Origin: Phalacrocorax aristotelis | Taxonomy: Eukaryota; Chordata; Aves; Suliformes; Phalacrocoracidae | DNA: 64,000 nucleotides | Direction: 5' to 3' | Assembly (NCBI RefSeq): GCF_949628215.1 | Contig: NC_134297.1 | Location: forward strand, 744,001-808,000 | In this document: in pieces, positions 44,721 through 56,869 of the stretch | Layout of the letters: every line of letters begins with the position of its first letter | How positions within the stretch are numbered: the first letter of the stretch is position 1 | The notes under the pieces: model-generated | Databases searched by the model: none | What the model saw: only the letters and a program-made list of their open reading frames with translations | Told to the model about the DNA's origin: nothing | Position numbers and translations under genes: made by a program

Positions 44721-47029
44721 CAGAATGCCTACAAACTTCGCCACAGCGTGGCACGCTGAAGCGGCACCGTGCTGGCCACAGAAGAGCAGCACACCGGCGG
44801 CACGCTGCTTCCTGGGGGCGGGGGGCGCCTGGTCCGCCTCTCATTTAAGGAAACCTGAAGTAGTCACCAAGGCGATGATGGCGGCATCAAAGATGATTTT
44901 ACAAACGATCGTCTTCAGAAGAGCTGTTCAGCGTCAAGGCACGTGTAGCGAGGCCTTTGCCATGCTCACCATTAAATCCCCTTTCCCTGTTGCTGTACTA
45001 ATTGCTACCCCTCGGCAGAAAAAATGCTGCTATTGTTTTTCCCTTGCTGTTGGAACAAAAATCTCGAGATAAATCCTAAATCCTATCTTGTGTTTCCAGC
45101 AGTGTTTCATCTTTCCGCTGCTGTTCTCCTGAGATTTATGCCTCACGGTCTGGAGGAACCCGCGGTACCCATCCCTACCTGTTTCTTGTCCGTTTAAGTG
45201 GCAAGGGCTTGTCAACGCACGGAAGTTTCATTGATTTACTGTAAGATGCAGGATCACGCTGCTGCAGTCGAACCAGTGACCGTGCTCCCGTTGTGGGTAA
45301 GGAGTGGTTCCTCGCGGACTCCAGGCACGGACACGCCAGGACCAGATCATCCGATGGAAAGGAGCGGGTAGAGGAGAGGCAGGGTAAAGGACCGAGCTGA
45401 AACGGTCTGTGATCGCATCTTCGACTAAATCGCAACAGCCTCAGCCAGCTCCGCTGTCCCGGCTTCTCCTTGTACCCCCCCGCAGGGGCTTCTGCTTCTC
45501 TGCAGCCGGGGCTGCAGGGGACCGCAGGGTCTGCCGTGTCTCGGAGAAGGAGGACTTGGGCATAAGTACGTGTTCGTTTGTTTTTACAGCTCATTGCAAT
45601 CTTCAGGTGCACCGGCACCATTAAAAAAAAAGGAGCAGCATGTAAATTGCTGGCTGTATTGCAGCATAATGAAGGATTATGTTTCCCTCGTCGCTGCATT
45701 TCGTTGTGCAGAATCAGGAAAGGGAATTGCTCCAAAGCAAACTCCCGCTTTACTCCTAATGCTGTGGAAATGAGACCAGAACTGCAAACCTCCTTTTCTT
45801 TCCAGGCTGGGGAAAGGGGTGGTTTGGTCCTGGGAGCTCAGAGCGTCTGAGAGCCCCCGGGGAGCTCGGGCACAGCGTCGGGAGGGAGGGAGGGTCGGCG
45901 CAGGATGGGCTGGAGACAGAGCACGTGGACAAGCAGCGCCGAGGCTCCATGGATGCGTCTCTTCTCCAGCAGGCAGCAGGCACTCCAAGCACGGAAGGGA
46001 CTAGAAAGCTTGTAAACTAATTCCTGTTAATAAATGATTGATGCTGTCGTTCTTCGGGGTGTATTTTAAGTGGGAAGGTTTATCGTGGTTCTGAAAAGCC
46101 AGAAGATGTGACGGGAGAGCCTCTGCCTGCTGCAAAAGGAACCATTTAAATCCTGATGTTTTTTTGTGCAGGCTGTGCCCTGGAGTATCCCCTGCACCCC
46201 TGCCTCATCGGGGTGCCCCTGCCTCCCCGGGCAAGCGTCCCCGTGCTCCTTCGTGTGCTCGTGCAATGCGGCGTGCGAGCCCAAGCCCTCCCCGCAGCCG
46301 GAGCTGCAGCCTCGCCGCAGGACCCCGAGAACCCCGGCTCTCAGCTGCACCGCGGCGGATGGTAACCCCTTTTTTAAAGGCACTGCACTGCTAACAAACA
46401 CTCTTGCAGCTGTATTTTCTGCGCTGATGAGGCTGTCAGCATCCAGCTCCTTGGTTCTCCGTCCGGCAGCGTGAGCACAACAGTTAAAAAGACATGAAGA
46501 ACAAAGCCCTCAAATTTAACTTTCCTTTCAACTTGCAGGAAGCCTTGGAGGTGTCTCTGGTTAAAACATCCCCTGCTGCCATCTCTCCGCAGGCTTACCC
46601 CAAAAGCCGTCTCCCTGCAAAGCTGGCCACCTCCCATCCCACTTGCAGCTCAGAATTCTCCTCCCACGGGCTGGGCCGACGGCCCCGCGGCCCCGGGGGA
46701 GCAGCCCCCCACCCTTCCCTTCCTCCAGCTCGTCTTCGCGTAAGGGGCGCACAGGGATCCTCGGTCCGCTCCCGACCCTTCTGAGAGTCTGAAGTGGCGG
46801 AAGAAAAGCACCCCGAGGTCCTCCAATGAGAAATTTAAGTAGCAGCTTGATCGCCTTTCTGCTGACCTTACCGGGAAAACGCGTCTCGAGTTCAACAGGA
46901 GAGAGATAAAACGCATTATTGTTACTATTACACATAAACACAGGCCAATTTGGTGAAAATCATCTGCGCGTTGAGTCCGGTCCCTGCGTGGGGAGTGAAT
47001 CAGGTTAGCAGCTACGGCCCTGGGCTTCC
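44721..47029. other. Unique DNA, no gene recognised
   Basis: Mixed composition, CpG-rich at 46660-46780. Small AT patches lie at 45585-45660 and 46005-46070. Frames up to 186 codons (45175-45735, minus) have no recognisable domains. Confidence 0.4.
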
Positions 47030-47255
47030 AGCAATCCCCACTTCGATAATATAAACAGAAAATTGGAAAGGAAATGTCATCTCAGTGAGTTCATTCCTGA
47101 ATCACATTTGATGAAACACTCTTCATAAACCCTTAAACTGCCTGAAGCTGTTCGCCTGAAAAAAATGTAACGTTCCTCCTGGGCAGAAAACAATTAGCAA
47201 TGCAATTAGTTTTCTAAGAGGCAGAGATAAATAATTGAATTCTTTCTTTCATGGG
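47030..47255. promoter_or_regulatory. Putative regulatory island
   Basis: GATAATATAAACAGAAAATTGG near 47046, CAATTAGCAATGCAATTAG near 47191 (paired CAATTAG cores 14 bp apart) and GATAAATAATTGAATTC near 47226. It lies directly beside a CpG-rich block. Confidence 0.45.
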
Positions 47256-48050
47256 GAGGGCCGGCAATGACAGTTCTCCGTTCCTTGTATTGACAGCAGC
47301 GGAAACAGCCCATGAAACCGGTCATTTGCGGGGAATGTTGACCTATGAGTTGGGCGCGGGAGAACGAGAGAAGCGCGGAAGGTGGGATGAGCTGCGACAC
47401 GTCCATTCGCTCCCGCAGCAGCGGCAGCAGCCCACTCGGGCCGCTACGCAGGCAGGCAAGATCCGTGCCCGCTCCTGCGCAGAAGGGGCCACGCAGCCCC
47501 ACGCTTCCAGCGGTCGTGTGCATCTGGGTGGGTGCCCCAGCGCCCTCCACAGCCGCCTCCCCGGACCGCCGCCTCCCCGTTGCTCTCCGCAGCCGTGCCA
47601 GCGCCAGCCGGGGCGCCGAGGGGACACGGCGCGGCTGCGGCGCCGGCAGGCTGCAGCCCAGCAGCCCAAGCCGAAGCAGGAGCCTGGCAGCGTCGTGCAG
47701 CCTCCCCTTTACCCCCGCGGCGCCTGGGCGGGGGCGCAGGAGCCTGCCCAATTTGTGCACGGGCATCGTGCCCTCCCAACAGCTGGGAGGGAGCCGTGGA
47801 CGGGCTCCAAGTGGCCTTTTTCCAAATCGATGACGGAAACAGGCCTGGAGGCTTCGGGCTCTATCACCGCTACGGGCCCCGGCACGTGCGGAATGGCAGC
47901 ATCTCTGCACCTTCCTGAGGGCAAGGATGTGCCAGCGGCGTGGGAAGAGAGCTCTCGCAGATTGCACTGGCCGGGGGTTTGCAGGGGAGGGGAGGCAGAG
48001 ATCTGTCTCTGCCATCGAGAAATGAACGGGCACCAGCAGCGCAATTTCAC
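47256..48050. promoter_or_regulatory. CpG-rich island, candidate promoter
   Basis: CpG is very dense at 47380-47780. Stop codons are scarce on both strands, giving mirrored frames of 268 (+, 47251-48057) and 275 (-, 47206-48033) codons. Neither has recognisable domains; the mirrored openness reflects base composition. A CpG island beside an AT-rich island (47030-47255) could be a promoter for a non-coding transcript, direction unknown. Confidence 0.3.
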
Positions 48051-48599
48051 CTTATAAATTTCTGATCAATAACCTGTTCTCACTTATTCCCCGACTTGTG
48101 GTAATGAACCGATTAAGAGAAAGACAGCTGCAAAACCCAGAGCAAACTGCTTTTCGTGGCGCAGGAGGGCAGCAGCCGGTGCTCTCGGGAGAGCAAGGCT
48201 CGCCGGGCTGGGCACGTGTTACGGCGGGGCTGGCAGGGGCTCCCAGACCACGCTTGGGCAACGGCCTCCGAGTCAGGAGACTTTCTAGCAAAGCATCGGG
48301 GGTTTTTGCACCTCTCTCCCACCGAGCACACATTTCTTCTTGGCAAAATGCTCCTGTCCCACGGCCAGGGAGAAGCCAGCCCTTTCGGACCTCACAAAGG
48401 AAAGCAAACTGGTGTGGCAGAGAAAGGCGATGTTTTCAGTAGCTATTAGGATGTAGCTTTTGCACTGGCAGCGTGGGACCTTCTCGTTCTGCTTGAGGCA
48501 GTTCGTTTGTATCTGCTCTCTCATCTGTCTTTGCATGCCTTTGCTTTTCCTCAGCTCCCGTCCTTCCCTAGCCTTTCCAGAGTAAGAGAGTGAAAAATA
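48051..48599. other. Unique DNA, nothing recognised
   Basis: Mixed composition without recognised elements. Confidence 0.4.
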
Positions 48600-48980
48600 C
48601 ACATTTTGCCCTCTGAACTACTTTCATCTGAAATTAGAGCTCACGTTGGCTGACCCTGCTGTGGCTGAATCTCAGCATTTTCTGTATCGAATCCTTTCTG
48701 TAAAATTTATTAGATGGTGCAGCATTACCCTCATAAAAATGCAATAAATAGCCCTGTTTGCGTTATACACCATAATGACTCTAACCTAGTGGCATTCTTA
48801 GAAAGCCCTCTTTAGAAACAAAGGGGGAGAAAGAAAATCTAACAGAAATCTTTTGGATAATTAGATTGCTGGATTGCAGGAACCTTTAAAATCATTTTAA
48901 ATCAAAGGAAGCCCAGACTTTAAATCAGAGGTTAACAGCATTTGGTACAGCTGCAAAACTCTACAGCCTTGCTATCTCGC
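48600..48980. promoter_or_regulatory. Strong putative enhancer island
   Basis: Long AT-rich block: GTAAAATTTATTAGATGG near 48700, AAAATGCAATAAATAGC near 48736, GGATAATTAGATTGC near 48854, TAAAATCATTTTAAATC near 48887. No coding signal. Confidence 0.45.
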
Positions 48981-50189
48981 AACGTCTCCTTTGCATCAGA
49001 GGATGATTTTCACGCCTTTGCCTGGATTTCCCCATTTATTCCAGATAGCTGGCGGGCTCACGAGGAGGTCTCCTTTCCTTACCCCCTCTCCGCCTGCCCT
49101 GGGCTGGGGGCCGCACCTTGCAGCAGGTCGTTGGGACGCAGGGATGCGCTGCGGGGGCCGCGGTGGGGCACGGCTAATACCGTCGGTAGGAAAGGAACCA
49201 TTTACAGGCGTAAAACGCAGCGAGAGGTTTGGCACGAGGGGCGTTCGGCTGGGCATGTCGGTAGGTGGGTGGACTGCCCAGCGGTGGTGCCTACGAGGCT
49301 GTATGCGTGTTCAAGGTGGTGTGTGGGCGGTTATTAAATTGCGCTGGATTTATTTGCCTCATTTCTCTTTGCTGAGCTGGAGTTTGCCCGGTGCCTCCTG
49401 AAATTCAGCTACGAGAAAAGACAGTATATTTCCTCATGCCTGCGTTACGTAGGCTGTAAAACGTTTGTCACGCTGATTTAAAAAGAGATGTTGCATTACT
49501 TACAAAATATTTAGCCCTATATGAAAGGAGTCAAATTTTACTGCGTTTGAAATCGATGGCGTAGTGCAATATATTCGGCTGGATACGGACTGGCTTCCCG
49601 TCACTCGTTGGTTCACCACTAACAGCCGCGCTGATGCGCAGAGACAAGAGCAGGGATAAACTGCGGCTCCAGCCCGTGCCTCGGGGACCCCTCGGCCCCG
49701 GGGCAGCTCCGGGGCAGGGCGGGGGACGCTGCGCCCCGTGTCGCTCTGCCCGGGCAGCCCAGCTGGCTTTGCCAAGGGCAGGAAAGCTGGGGCAGCGAGA
49801 GCATCCCCAGGATGCCCTCGGAGACGTGCTCCCCGGGAGTGGAAAGCAGCTTTTGCTCCACCTCGGAGGCTTTTCTGGAAGCCTCAGCACAGATTTTGGC
49901 AAGTTCTCTTGTGCCATGAGCATCCTTAAAATCATCGTCAACCTTGCCCTGGCAGGCACAGAGGCTGCTCCTTGGCCGCGGGGGAGTCCATTACTCACAC
50001 GATGACCAGGATAACCTTACACCTTCTGAGTTTAAGCATCTCTTCCTACAGCTCTCGTCCACGGTTCAGCTGGGAGCCCGTCCGTCAGTCCGTCACCCAC
50101 CTGTGGCCGTAGGGGCTGGCATGGGGACGGCCACCGCCCCCCCACAGTCCCCGGTGTTTTGCCGCTCGCTCTCTGGCGACAGCCCGGGT
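48981..50189. other. Unique DNA, no gene recognised
   Basis: AT-richer at 49430-49570, CpG-rich at 49680-49810. Mirrored frames only. Confidence 0.4.
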
Positions 50190-50480
50190 AATGCAATAAT
50201 GTTTCAGAGCACATCATACGGTCTCAGTAAAGGGCTTTCAGCTTTGCTAAACACTTTGCTGCTGCGCCGGTGTTTACCTGGCCCGGCAGCCGTTTATTGC
50301 TCTTTCAACTGCTCGCGTCTAAACATTATAACTTAATTATATTTTAGGAAAGTGGCACTTCAGAAATATGGAGCTTGCAGTTTCAGTCAGGACGTGCATT
50401 TACTTGGCCCTTTGTTCTTTGCTGGCTAAAGCAGTTTTATCTCTACTTGACTTGGAGGAGTTAAGTTATAAAGCAGAGAC
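50190..50480. promoter_or_regulatory. Putative regulatory island
   Basis: GTAATGCAATAATG near 50190 and ATTATAACTTAATTATATTTTAGG near 50326, followed by TACTTGACTTGG. No coding signal. Confidence 0.4.
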
Positions 50481-52099
50481 GTAAAGTCAGAGGAGGAAGA
50501 GGAAAGCGCAGCAGGGATAAGGGGGAGGAGGAGGACCTTGCCTCGGAGGCTGGCCCTGGTGGTGCTCATCTCCTGCCAGGCTGGGGGAACAAACCCGCAC
50601 CAAGCTTCTCCCTGTTCTCATCCCCTTGCTGCACGTGCCCCAGAGGAGGGGAGCACAGGGGAGACGTGACGAAGGGGACGACGGGTCTGTTCAGTCCCTG
50701 CTTGTTCACTGACACACAGTATGGTCTTGGATGAACCCAGGCCACGGAAGCCAACGGCCGCCTGAGAACAGCCAGACCCAGGCATAGCGCGGGAACTGGA
50801 TTTCTCCCTGCCCTCCCCGGGCCAGGGCTCCCATCCTGTAATTTACTCAGATGGTATGTGGAAATGAAAACAAAGAGAGCATGAAAACAGCAGCTCGCTG
50901 CTCTGCAAGGCCAGTAATCGAAAACTCCTGACACTAAACAGAAATGAAAATGTTAATGGCAAACACCCAAAGCAAATCTATTCCATATGCAAAGGATCGC
51001 CATAGGCTGACAAATACAAATGTTGCCTTAGCTACAGAGGGACGAGACGCAGAAATGCTGCAGCAGAGAAGAAAGCAGACGTACTCCCCGCCGAGCGCGG
51101 TGCGGCTCCCCGGCACCCGCGGCTCCCCCGCTCTGCCTTTGCCCTCCCCGGCCAGGAGCAGCACGCAACGATTCCTGCGGCACCGTGACGCGCAGCTGCT
51201 GCTCCCATTGCCTACCTACGTGCCTCCGTGTCTGGGAAGGGGCTGGCGCCAGGCGAGCGAGCCCGGAGCCCTCGGCCACCTCCAGCGCCACGGGATGAGC
51301 ATTTCCCCCCCGCCCGGCGCCTTCCAGCACAGGAGGGGGAAAGCCCAGCCGAGAGCAAAACCCATCAGGGCAGGGCGCCCGCCACCGCCGTGAGCTGCCG
51401 CCTGCTTTGGAGGAGGCACGCCATAAATTTCTCCTGTAAAAGTTCTCGAGTCGGAAAGGAGGCAGAGGCTAACGACTTAAAAATAATACACAAAAATACA
51501 GCAAGAACACAGAATGCCTGGTCAGCAAGCCCCAGGGAAATTAGCCTAGCACTCGGCAATTGCTGGACAGGAAGGGGATTACTCTTCCCCCAGCCCCGGC
51601 TGCTGCCACGGGAGGGTTTATGGCACTTTGTCTTTTACAGCTGGAGCTCTTTATAGCTCTGGGGCTTGTAAAAGCGGTAGCGGTTCCTCCTTGCATGTGT
51701 CTTTGTTGTCAGGGGCAAGCTCTGGTGAGTAGGGTACCAACCTGGGACTTGAGAAACCTGGACTTGGCTCAAACCTCTGCTCCTGGGCAGCTTGGCTATA
51801 AAACCACGCCAGGCCCCAGCTCACCGAGGCCAGCCTCACTCACAGCCCCCAAGCCCCACCTTTGGTCTCACCTTGCTTTCCTGAGATGCAGGTAATGCCT
51901 TTTGAAACTCCTGAAGGGTTCCCCCCTCCCATTTCTTCCCAGCCTTGCTGCATGCCTCCAAAAGCGGGCAATTTTCACACTTCTTGCATTTCACCACAAG
52001 CATTCCTTCCAGCTCCATCTGTGAGCCTTAATTAGTGAATTTACTGACAGAAACTTTATTAACGCAGCATTTAGCTCTGCTGGCAGCGTCTTGCGCCCT
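50481..52099. other. Unique DNA, no gene recognised
   Basis: Purine-rich GGAGGAAGAGG patch at 50490-50535; AT patch at 50935-51030; CpG-rich at 51080-51400; AT patch at 52020-52070. No exon or repeat recognised. Confidence 0.4.
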
Positions 52100-52800
52100 T
52101 CAGAGCATCCTGTTCAGCAAAACACCGGCTCGCAGGGCGGCCGAGCCCCTGCGAAGGCAGCGGCGGTGCCCGGCCCAGCTGGCCCAGGGGTATTTTCCTA
52201 CCATCAGTTTGCCTGCTTGGGGCCCAGGAGCACCCACCCTTGCCCCGTGTTGGGACGGGGGTGGCGGACAGGCGAGGACAGCACGGACCCGCGACGGGGG
52301 ACCGCGTCCTGCGCGGGGCGAGCCAGGAGGAGCAGATGGCAGCTCCTGCTCCCGCTCCGTGGGAAACGAAACACCGTGGCCGTTGTGAGCCATACCCATG
52401 GCAGGTCCGTGGCGGGAGAGACGAGGCTTCGCTGTTGGGAAACGGGGCAGGCGGCTGCTCGGAGCTGAGGGGCGAGCGCTGCTCCCCTCTTCTTGCTGCC
52501 TGTCTCCAGGCGATGGCAGGGAGGCGCCAGTTGTGGGGAGAGCAGCAAAACAGATCCAGGCAACCCGCTGGTTCCCCCTCCATCCCCCGCTGGCCAAGGG
52601 GAGGGCAAAACCATCGCTGTCTGGGATGCTCTGGGGAGCCTGGAGATGGGAGCCGCTGCTCAGCGTTCCCCGCCGCCACCGCTTCTCTCCCTCTCTCCGT
52701 CCACTTGCAGACAGCGCTGCCGCCCCGGCAGAGGCCAAAATCCGCCCGCGATGAGCAGGGGCAGGGGCACCCGCTGAACCCAGCTCTACGCCATGACCAC
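52100..52800. other. CpG-rich block with mirrored open frames
   Basis: Frames of 237 codons (+) and 257-262 codons (-) overlap here in three registers. That is expected when stop codons are depleted by high GC. No domain is recognised. It may be a CpG island, but no GC-box cluster as clear as that at 1787-1807 is seen. Confidence 0.4.
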
Positions 52801-52931
52801 ACGCCCACACGAGCAAAACCAGGGACCAGCTCCTGCAGGACGGGCCCCCAAAACAGCACTCACAGAGGTACAAACCAGGGCTTCCGCTGGATCTCCCTTT
52901 GCCTTTCCATTATTTTTCTCCTTCGAGTTCC

Positions 52932-52951
52932 TTTTTTTTTTTTTTTTTTTT
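52932..52951 (+). repeat. Poly-T tract (20 T)
   Basis: Twenty T followed immediately by five A, giving a small T/A snapback. Simple repeat; possibly the tail of a minus-strand retrocopy, but no body is recognised. Confidence 0.95.
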
Positions 52952-52959
52952 AAAAAGAC

Positions 52960-53170
52960 ATTAACCAGAAACGAAAGTTAAATGTGAAATCGAAACAATA
53001 AGGCATGGAAATAGCAGAAATAACTTAATTAAGTTTTTAAAGATTTCCATGCTTGAATAAATTAGCCTTCCTGCAAATGTCACAACAGTCAGAAAAAATG
53101 TGTAATCAATGGAGCACAATGTTACTTTGCTCTTTATTTAAATGAAAGCTCCGGTGGTGTGTTTCTCCTG
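52960..53170. promoter_or_regulatory. Putative regulatory island
   Basis: AACTTAATTAAGTTTTTAAAG near 53021 contains the 12-bp palindrome AACTTAATTAAGTT core; TTTATTTAAATGAAAG near 53133 follows. AT-rich, no coding signal. Confidence 0.4.
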
Positions 53171-54599
53171 CCGCTTCCCCGAGCCTCCCTCTCTTTCCCC
53201 CACGCTCCCCACTGCCTCTTTCCCCGCACGCTGAGCTGCTCCGGGGGAAAAGCTCCAGAAAGCCAAACGTCAGCTTTTCTCTGTATGGGCAACGAGCTGG
53301 AGAGCTTTCGTCCCCTGGAGCTGGCGAGCGGAGCGGCACCATGGGGGAGGCACCGTCAACCGCTGCCGTGTGCCGGTGACACGACCACGAGGGAGAGGAC
53401 ACTCACGCTTTTTTGTCATTTAGGGAAAAAAAAAAAAAAAGAGCGGGGTCAGCAGGAACGCAGGGCATTTTGCTCGGGAATACGCCAAAGCTTCCCAGTG
53501 CTGCTCGGGCCCCTGCCCATCCCGCTGCTCCCGAGGATGGGAATCTCCTGGGACGGTCCAGGGCGAGCACCCGGAGCAGGCAGAGGGCTCAAAACACTGA
53601 TATATGGTAAAAGTGGGCAAAATTTTGGGTTGCTTTTTCCAGGGAAGGAAGATGAGAGGAGGCATGAAAACAGGCTTCAAGCGTTTAAAGGAAAGCTCTG
53701 AAAAGGAAGAAAATACACAGGTTTTCACATTTGCTATGAGGACAACAAGATAAACACAAACTGCATTGAGGAGCATTCACGTTCGACATCAGGAACGCAA
53801 TTCTAACGCCCCGGCGGGGCAAGGCTTCGAGAAAAGCGAGCGCCCGGTGAACACTGCAATGGCACGGCTGGTTAAGTCCTGGGACCAGTGGCCTGGGGAG
53901 GGCGTGGGGACGCCCTTTCCCGGGGACAGACTGGACGAGCAGCTCTGGGAGCAGCTGAGCTGGGATGATGGAGCCCTGGAGCCGGGGGGCAGATTAGATA
54001 ACCTCGCAGGATGCCCCCCCAAGCGCAGCTTTTGCAATATCGGTTTGAATGCAGACAGCGCGCAGCGGCGGGAGACACGCTGGCTCGGGACACCGGCCAC
54101 AAGCTGGGAACGGGTTAAAAACTTGGTGCTAGACTGACGGTTCCAGAGCCTGCCTTGGTTTTTCTATAATTGCGGAGACGCAGCGACTCGACAGCAATTA
54201 CGTATTAGAAATAGACGCGGGGCACCACTAGATTTTGTACAGGGCATCGTACGGACATTAAACAACAGATGCTTTCGGTTACTTCAGCCGGGTCAGATCT
54301 GAGCCCTGAGAAGCAGGAGAGCGCGGGGCTCGATGGTTTCTCCTTCCCCTGCTCCGCCGAGCGCCAGAGCGGGTGCGTTTCTCAGCCCAAAGGCACGTGC
54401 TGGGTCCGTGCACGGACAGCACCAGGCAGAGGGGCGTGCAGACCCGCGGCGGCCCAAACGCGGAGCGGCCGGCCGGCGACGCGGTTTCAATCTGCTTCCA
54501 ACCCGCTCGGATGACGGTAAGGGCGAGCCATGGAACTGCTCTCCGCTCCGCCGGGAGCCAAATCCCGGGATGGGAGCGCTGCCGTCTGTTAGCTGCAGC
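53171..54599. other. Unique DNA, no gene recognised
   Basis: C/T-rich at 53160-53230, an A15 run at 53426-53440, AT patches at 53690-53770 and 54140-54270, CpG-rich at 54330-54500. Mirrored frames only. Confidence 0.4.
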
Positions 54600-54800
54600 G
54601 TGACGTATACTCTCTAATAAAGTGAATCAGGCATGTAAGGTATTGGAAATTCTTCTAAGACCATTTTGATTGTCCTCGAGGAACGAGTGGCCAATACTGG
54701 AATCCTGGGAGGACAAAAGCGGCTGCCAGATTAAACTAAAGAGAAAGGATTTCTCTGCTTTGAATCAGCAGCCAATTAAATTTTCTGCACAATAAAAGTG
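54600..54800. promoter_or_regulatory. Putative regulatory island with inverted CCAAT boxes
   Basis: GTATTGG (54640-54646) and CCAATAC (54691-54697) form a perfect inverted pair of CCAAT boxes. A perfect 10-bp palindrome TCCTCGAGGA (54673-54682) lies between them. AGCCAATTAAATTTTC near 54770 adds a third CCAAT. NF-Y binding is plausible; role inferred. Confidence 0.35.
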
Positions 54801-55469
54801 CAGGGCAAACTCTTCACCTAATGACTCTTGCCGGCTGATCCCATTACCGGCGATACCGTGCTGGGCTGTGGTGCTGGGGCAGCCTCGCTGCCAGGGCTCC
54901 GAGGGGGGACACTGGCGACACCCAGACGGCTGAGGAGACGCAGAAAGGCTTGGAAAAGTCTGGGAATTGGGCTGAAAGTCAGGCAGAGAGCATGCACGCC
55001 AGGTTACTGATGCGCATCCCTTCAGACCCAACGCCTCCTTCAACCGCAGCCTGAACTTACCCTCTCTGTGTCTTTGTCACTGACGGGCTTCTTTAAAAGG
55101 GTCGCTCTGGTGCGGTTTGCAAAGGGCTTCCACTTGCCCGTGCACTGCGTTTTGTGAGCCCAGTAAAGCAGGGGAGGAATCTGCCAGGGGGAATGGCTGG
55201 AAAAGAGCAAATTTGGTTCCAAGATGTCTCGCAGGGACGGAGCTCAGTCTCCACCTAGTTTTGACCAGCTACAGGCAAGAAGTGAGGATGGACTCACTGG
55301 CTTTTACTCATAGTTGCCTGACTAATGAGGGGTGTTGACCGGCTGCGGGGGGCGGCTTCATGGAAACGTTGTTTTTTTTCCCCTGCCGAAGCCTCGGATA
55401 GCATTGAATTTGACTGGAAACATGAATGAGCTCGCGCTGGGCTGTAGGAATCCGGGTTTAACTGGAAGC
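54801..55469. other. Unique DNA, nothing recognised
   Basis: Mixed composition without recognised elements. Confidence 0.4.
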
Positions 55470-55765
55470 AAGCGGTCCTCATTGGACGCTCTCCCATTGG
55501 CCATGTTTGATGGACAAACCCACTCGAGGTTCACAGCCGCGCCCCGTGTCCGGCTGATACCGCCGATGGTGCACGGCCCCGCGCGCCCTGGCAGCGGAGC
55601 CGGGGCGCAGCGGTGCTGGCGCTGCAGGGGGGGAGGAGGAAACGCCAGCTCGGCGGGCGCTGCTGGAAGGGCAGCTGGGAGCAGAGGACGCGGGACACGG
55701 CACTCGCCCCAGAGCGCTGCCTGCGAAGCCCAAAGGCTCCATCTGGATGTAAACGAGCAGCTACG
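55470..55765 (-). promoter_or_regulatory. CpG-rich segment with paired CCAAT boxes
   Basis: ATTGG occurs at 55481-55485 and 55496-55500, two minus-strand CCAAT boxes exactly 15 bp apart. They lie beside a CpG-dense segment (55535-55700). Paired CCAAT boxes next to a CpG island are common in NF-Y-dependent promoters. If so, transcription toward lower coordinates is the natural reading, but no exon is recognised. Confidence 0.3.
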
Positions 55766-55779
55766 GTAGATGCAGCGCG

Positions 55780-56280
55780 CGGTAGGCAAGGCAAAAAGTC
55801 CTGCGGACTAAAGAGGCTTTTAATTTATGGCTCTTGATTCTTTGCTGAGCTTAAAGCTTTACAATGACAGAATATTTCTTTCTGACTCTGCCCTTCGCCC
55901 CCTTCAAGGCTACTGAAATACCTACTATATAAAGAGAGAAGATAGATCTCCCAAGCCCTCACAGTTTTTTTAGCAGAAAGACAAAAGCCTGGAAAGTTAC
56001 GTGTGTTAATTGAAGATAAATCTTCCATCCCCTTGCAAAATTTGGGACGATTGTTACTAATGACCTCTTTGGATCTGTGCCCAGGATGCAGAGATATCAT
56101 CTCCCGGCCCCAGTAATGAGGTTGCAACTGATCCTGAACAAATGGCAAAGTTATTTAATAATTATTTCGGAAGGTCTGCTCATGACCTTTCAGCTCGTCA
56201 GGATAAGTAGTGCCAATTTATCACCAGTACCATGTGAAGGGGCTTGATTATTTGAGATGTTTTTCCTGGCAGGAACTTGT
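55780..56280. promoter_or_regulatory. Putative AT-rich regulatory island
   Basis: AT-richer sequence with ACTATATAAAGAG near 55923, GTTAATTGAAG near 56005 and TTATTTAATAATTATTTCGG near 56151. No coding signal. Confidence 0.35.
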
Positions 56281-56869
56281 TTCCGCCCCCCCCTTGTTTT
56301 CTGCACGTTACAAGGAATCCACCCTCCGTGCATACAAATACGGTTACTGCCCGACGGCACGTGGCGATGGACGTTTCGCCTGGGGACGGGGGCATTCCAG
56401 AAAGGGCACCGAGCACAAATTTCCACTGGAGGCGGCGCAGATGAGAGGGAGGTGGATTTATTCCAGCACACGTCAGTGGAGCTGCTGGGACCCTGCCGGA
56501 GCACGAGCCGGCCGTAGCTGTGCTCAGAGAGCCTATCGGGTTCCCCCAGAGCCCAAAATGTCGATTTTTATCGCGATAAAGCGCGTGCACAGTACCCGCG
56601 GAAGCCAACGGGGCACTCGGCTCCGGCTCAGAAGCAGCCCCTCTCCGGGGTGAAGAGAGACCCAGCATCCCGACGCCCGCCCTGCCCAGGAATTGCTTCC
56701 CACTGGGTGAGGACGGGGCTGCTGTGGGTGGAGGCTTGGCGAGAGGGAGGTGCCCAGTTCCCGCTCCCCCCGGGACCCTGGGCCGGCCGCTGCCGAGCCT
56801 CTGGCTTCTCCCTTCTGGGGAAAGCTGCCCAAAGCCTCTTACAAAACCGCCTTTAAGCGCCCCTCGGCT
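56281..56869. other. GC-rich unique DNA, nothing recognised
   Basis: Part of a 265-codon minus-strand frame (56198-56995) crosses this region. Its composition is not domain-like. Confidence 0.4.

Noticed and set aside
47206..48057. Opposed 275- and 268-codon open frames
   Set aside because: Both strands are open over the same CpG-rich DNA, compositions are R/P/A/G-rich and no domain is recognisable, so base composition explains them.
52071..52953. Three overlapping frames of 237-262 codons
   Set aside because: Open in three registers on both strands in a CpG-rich block; no protein-like features.
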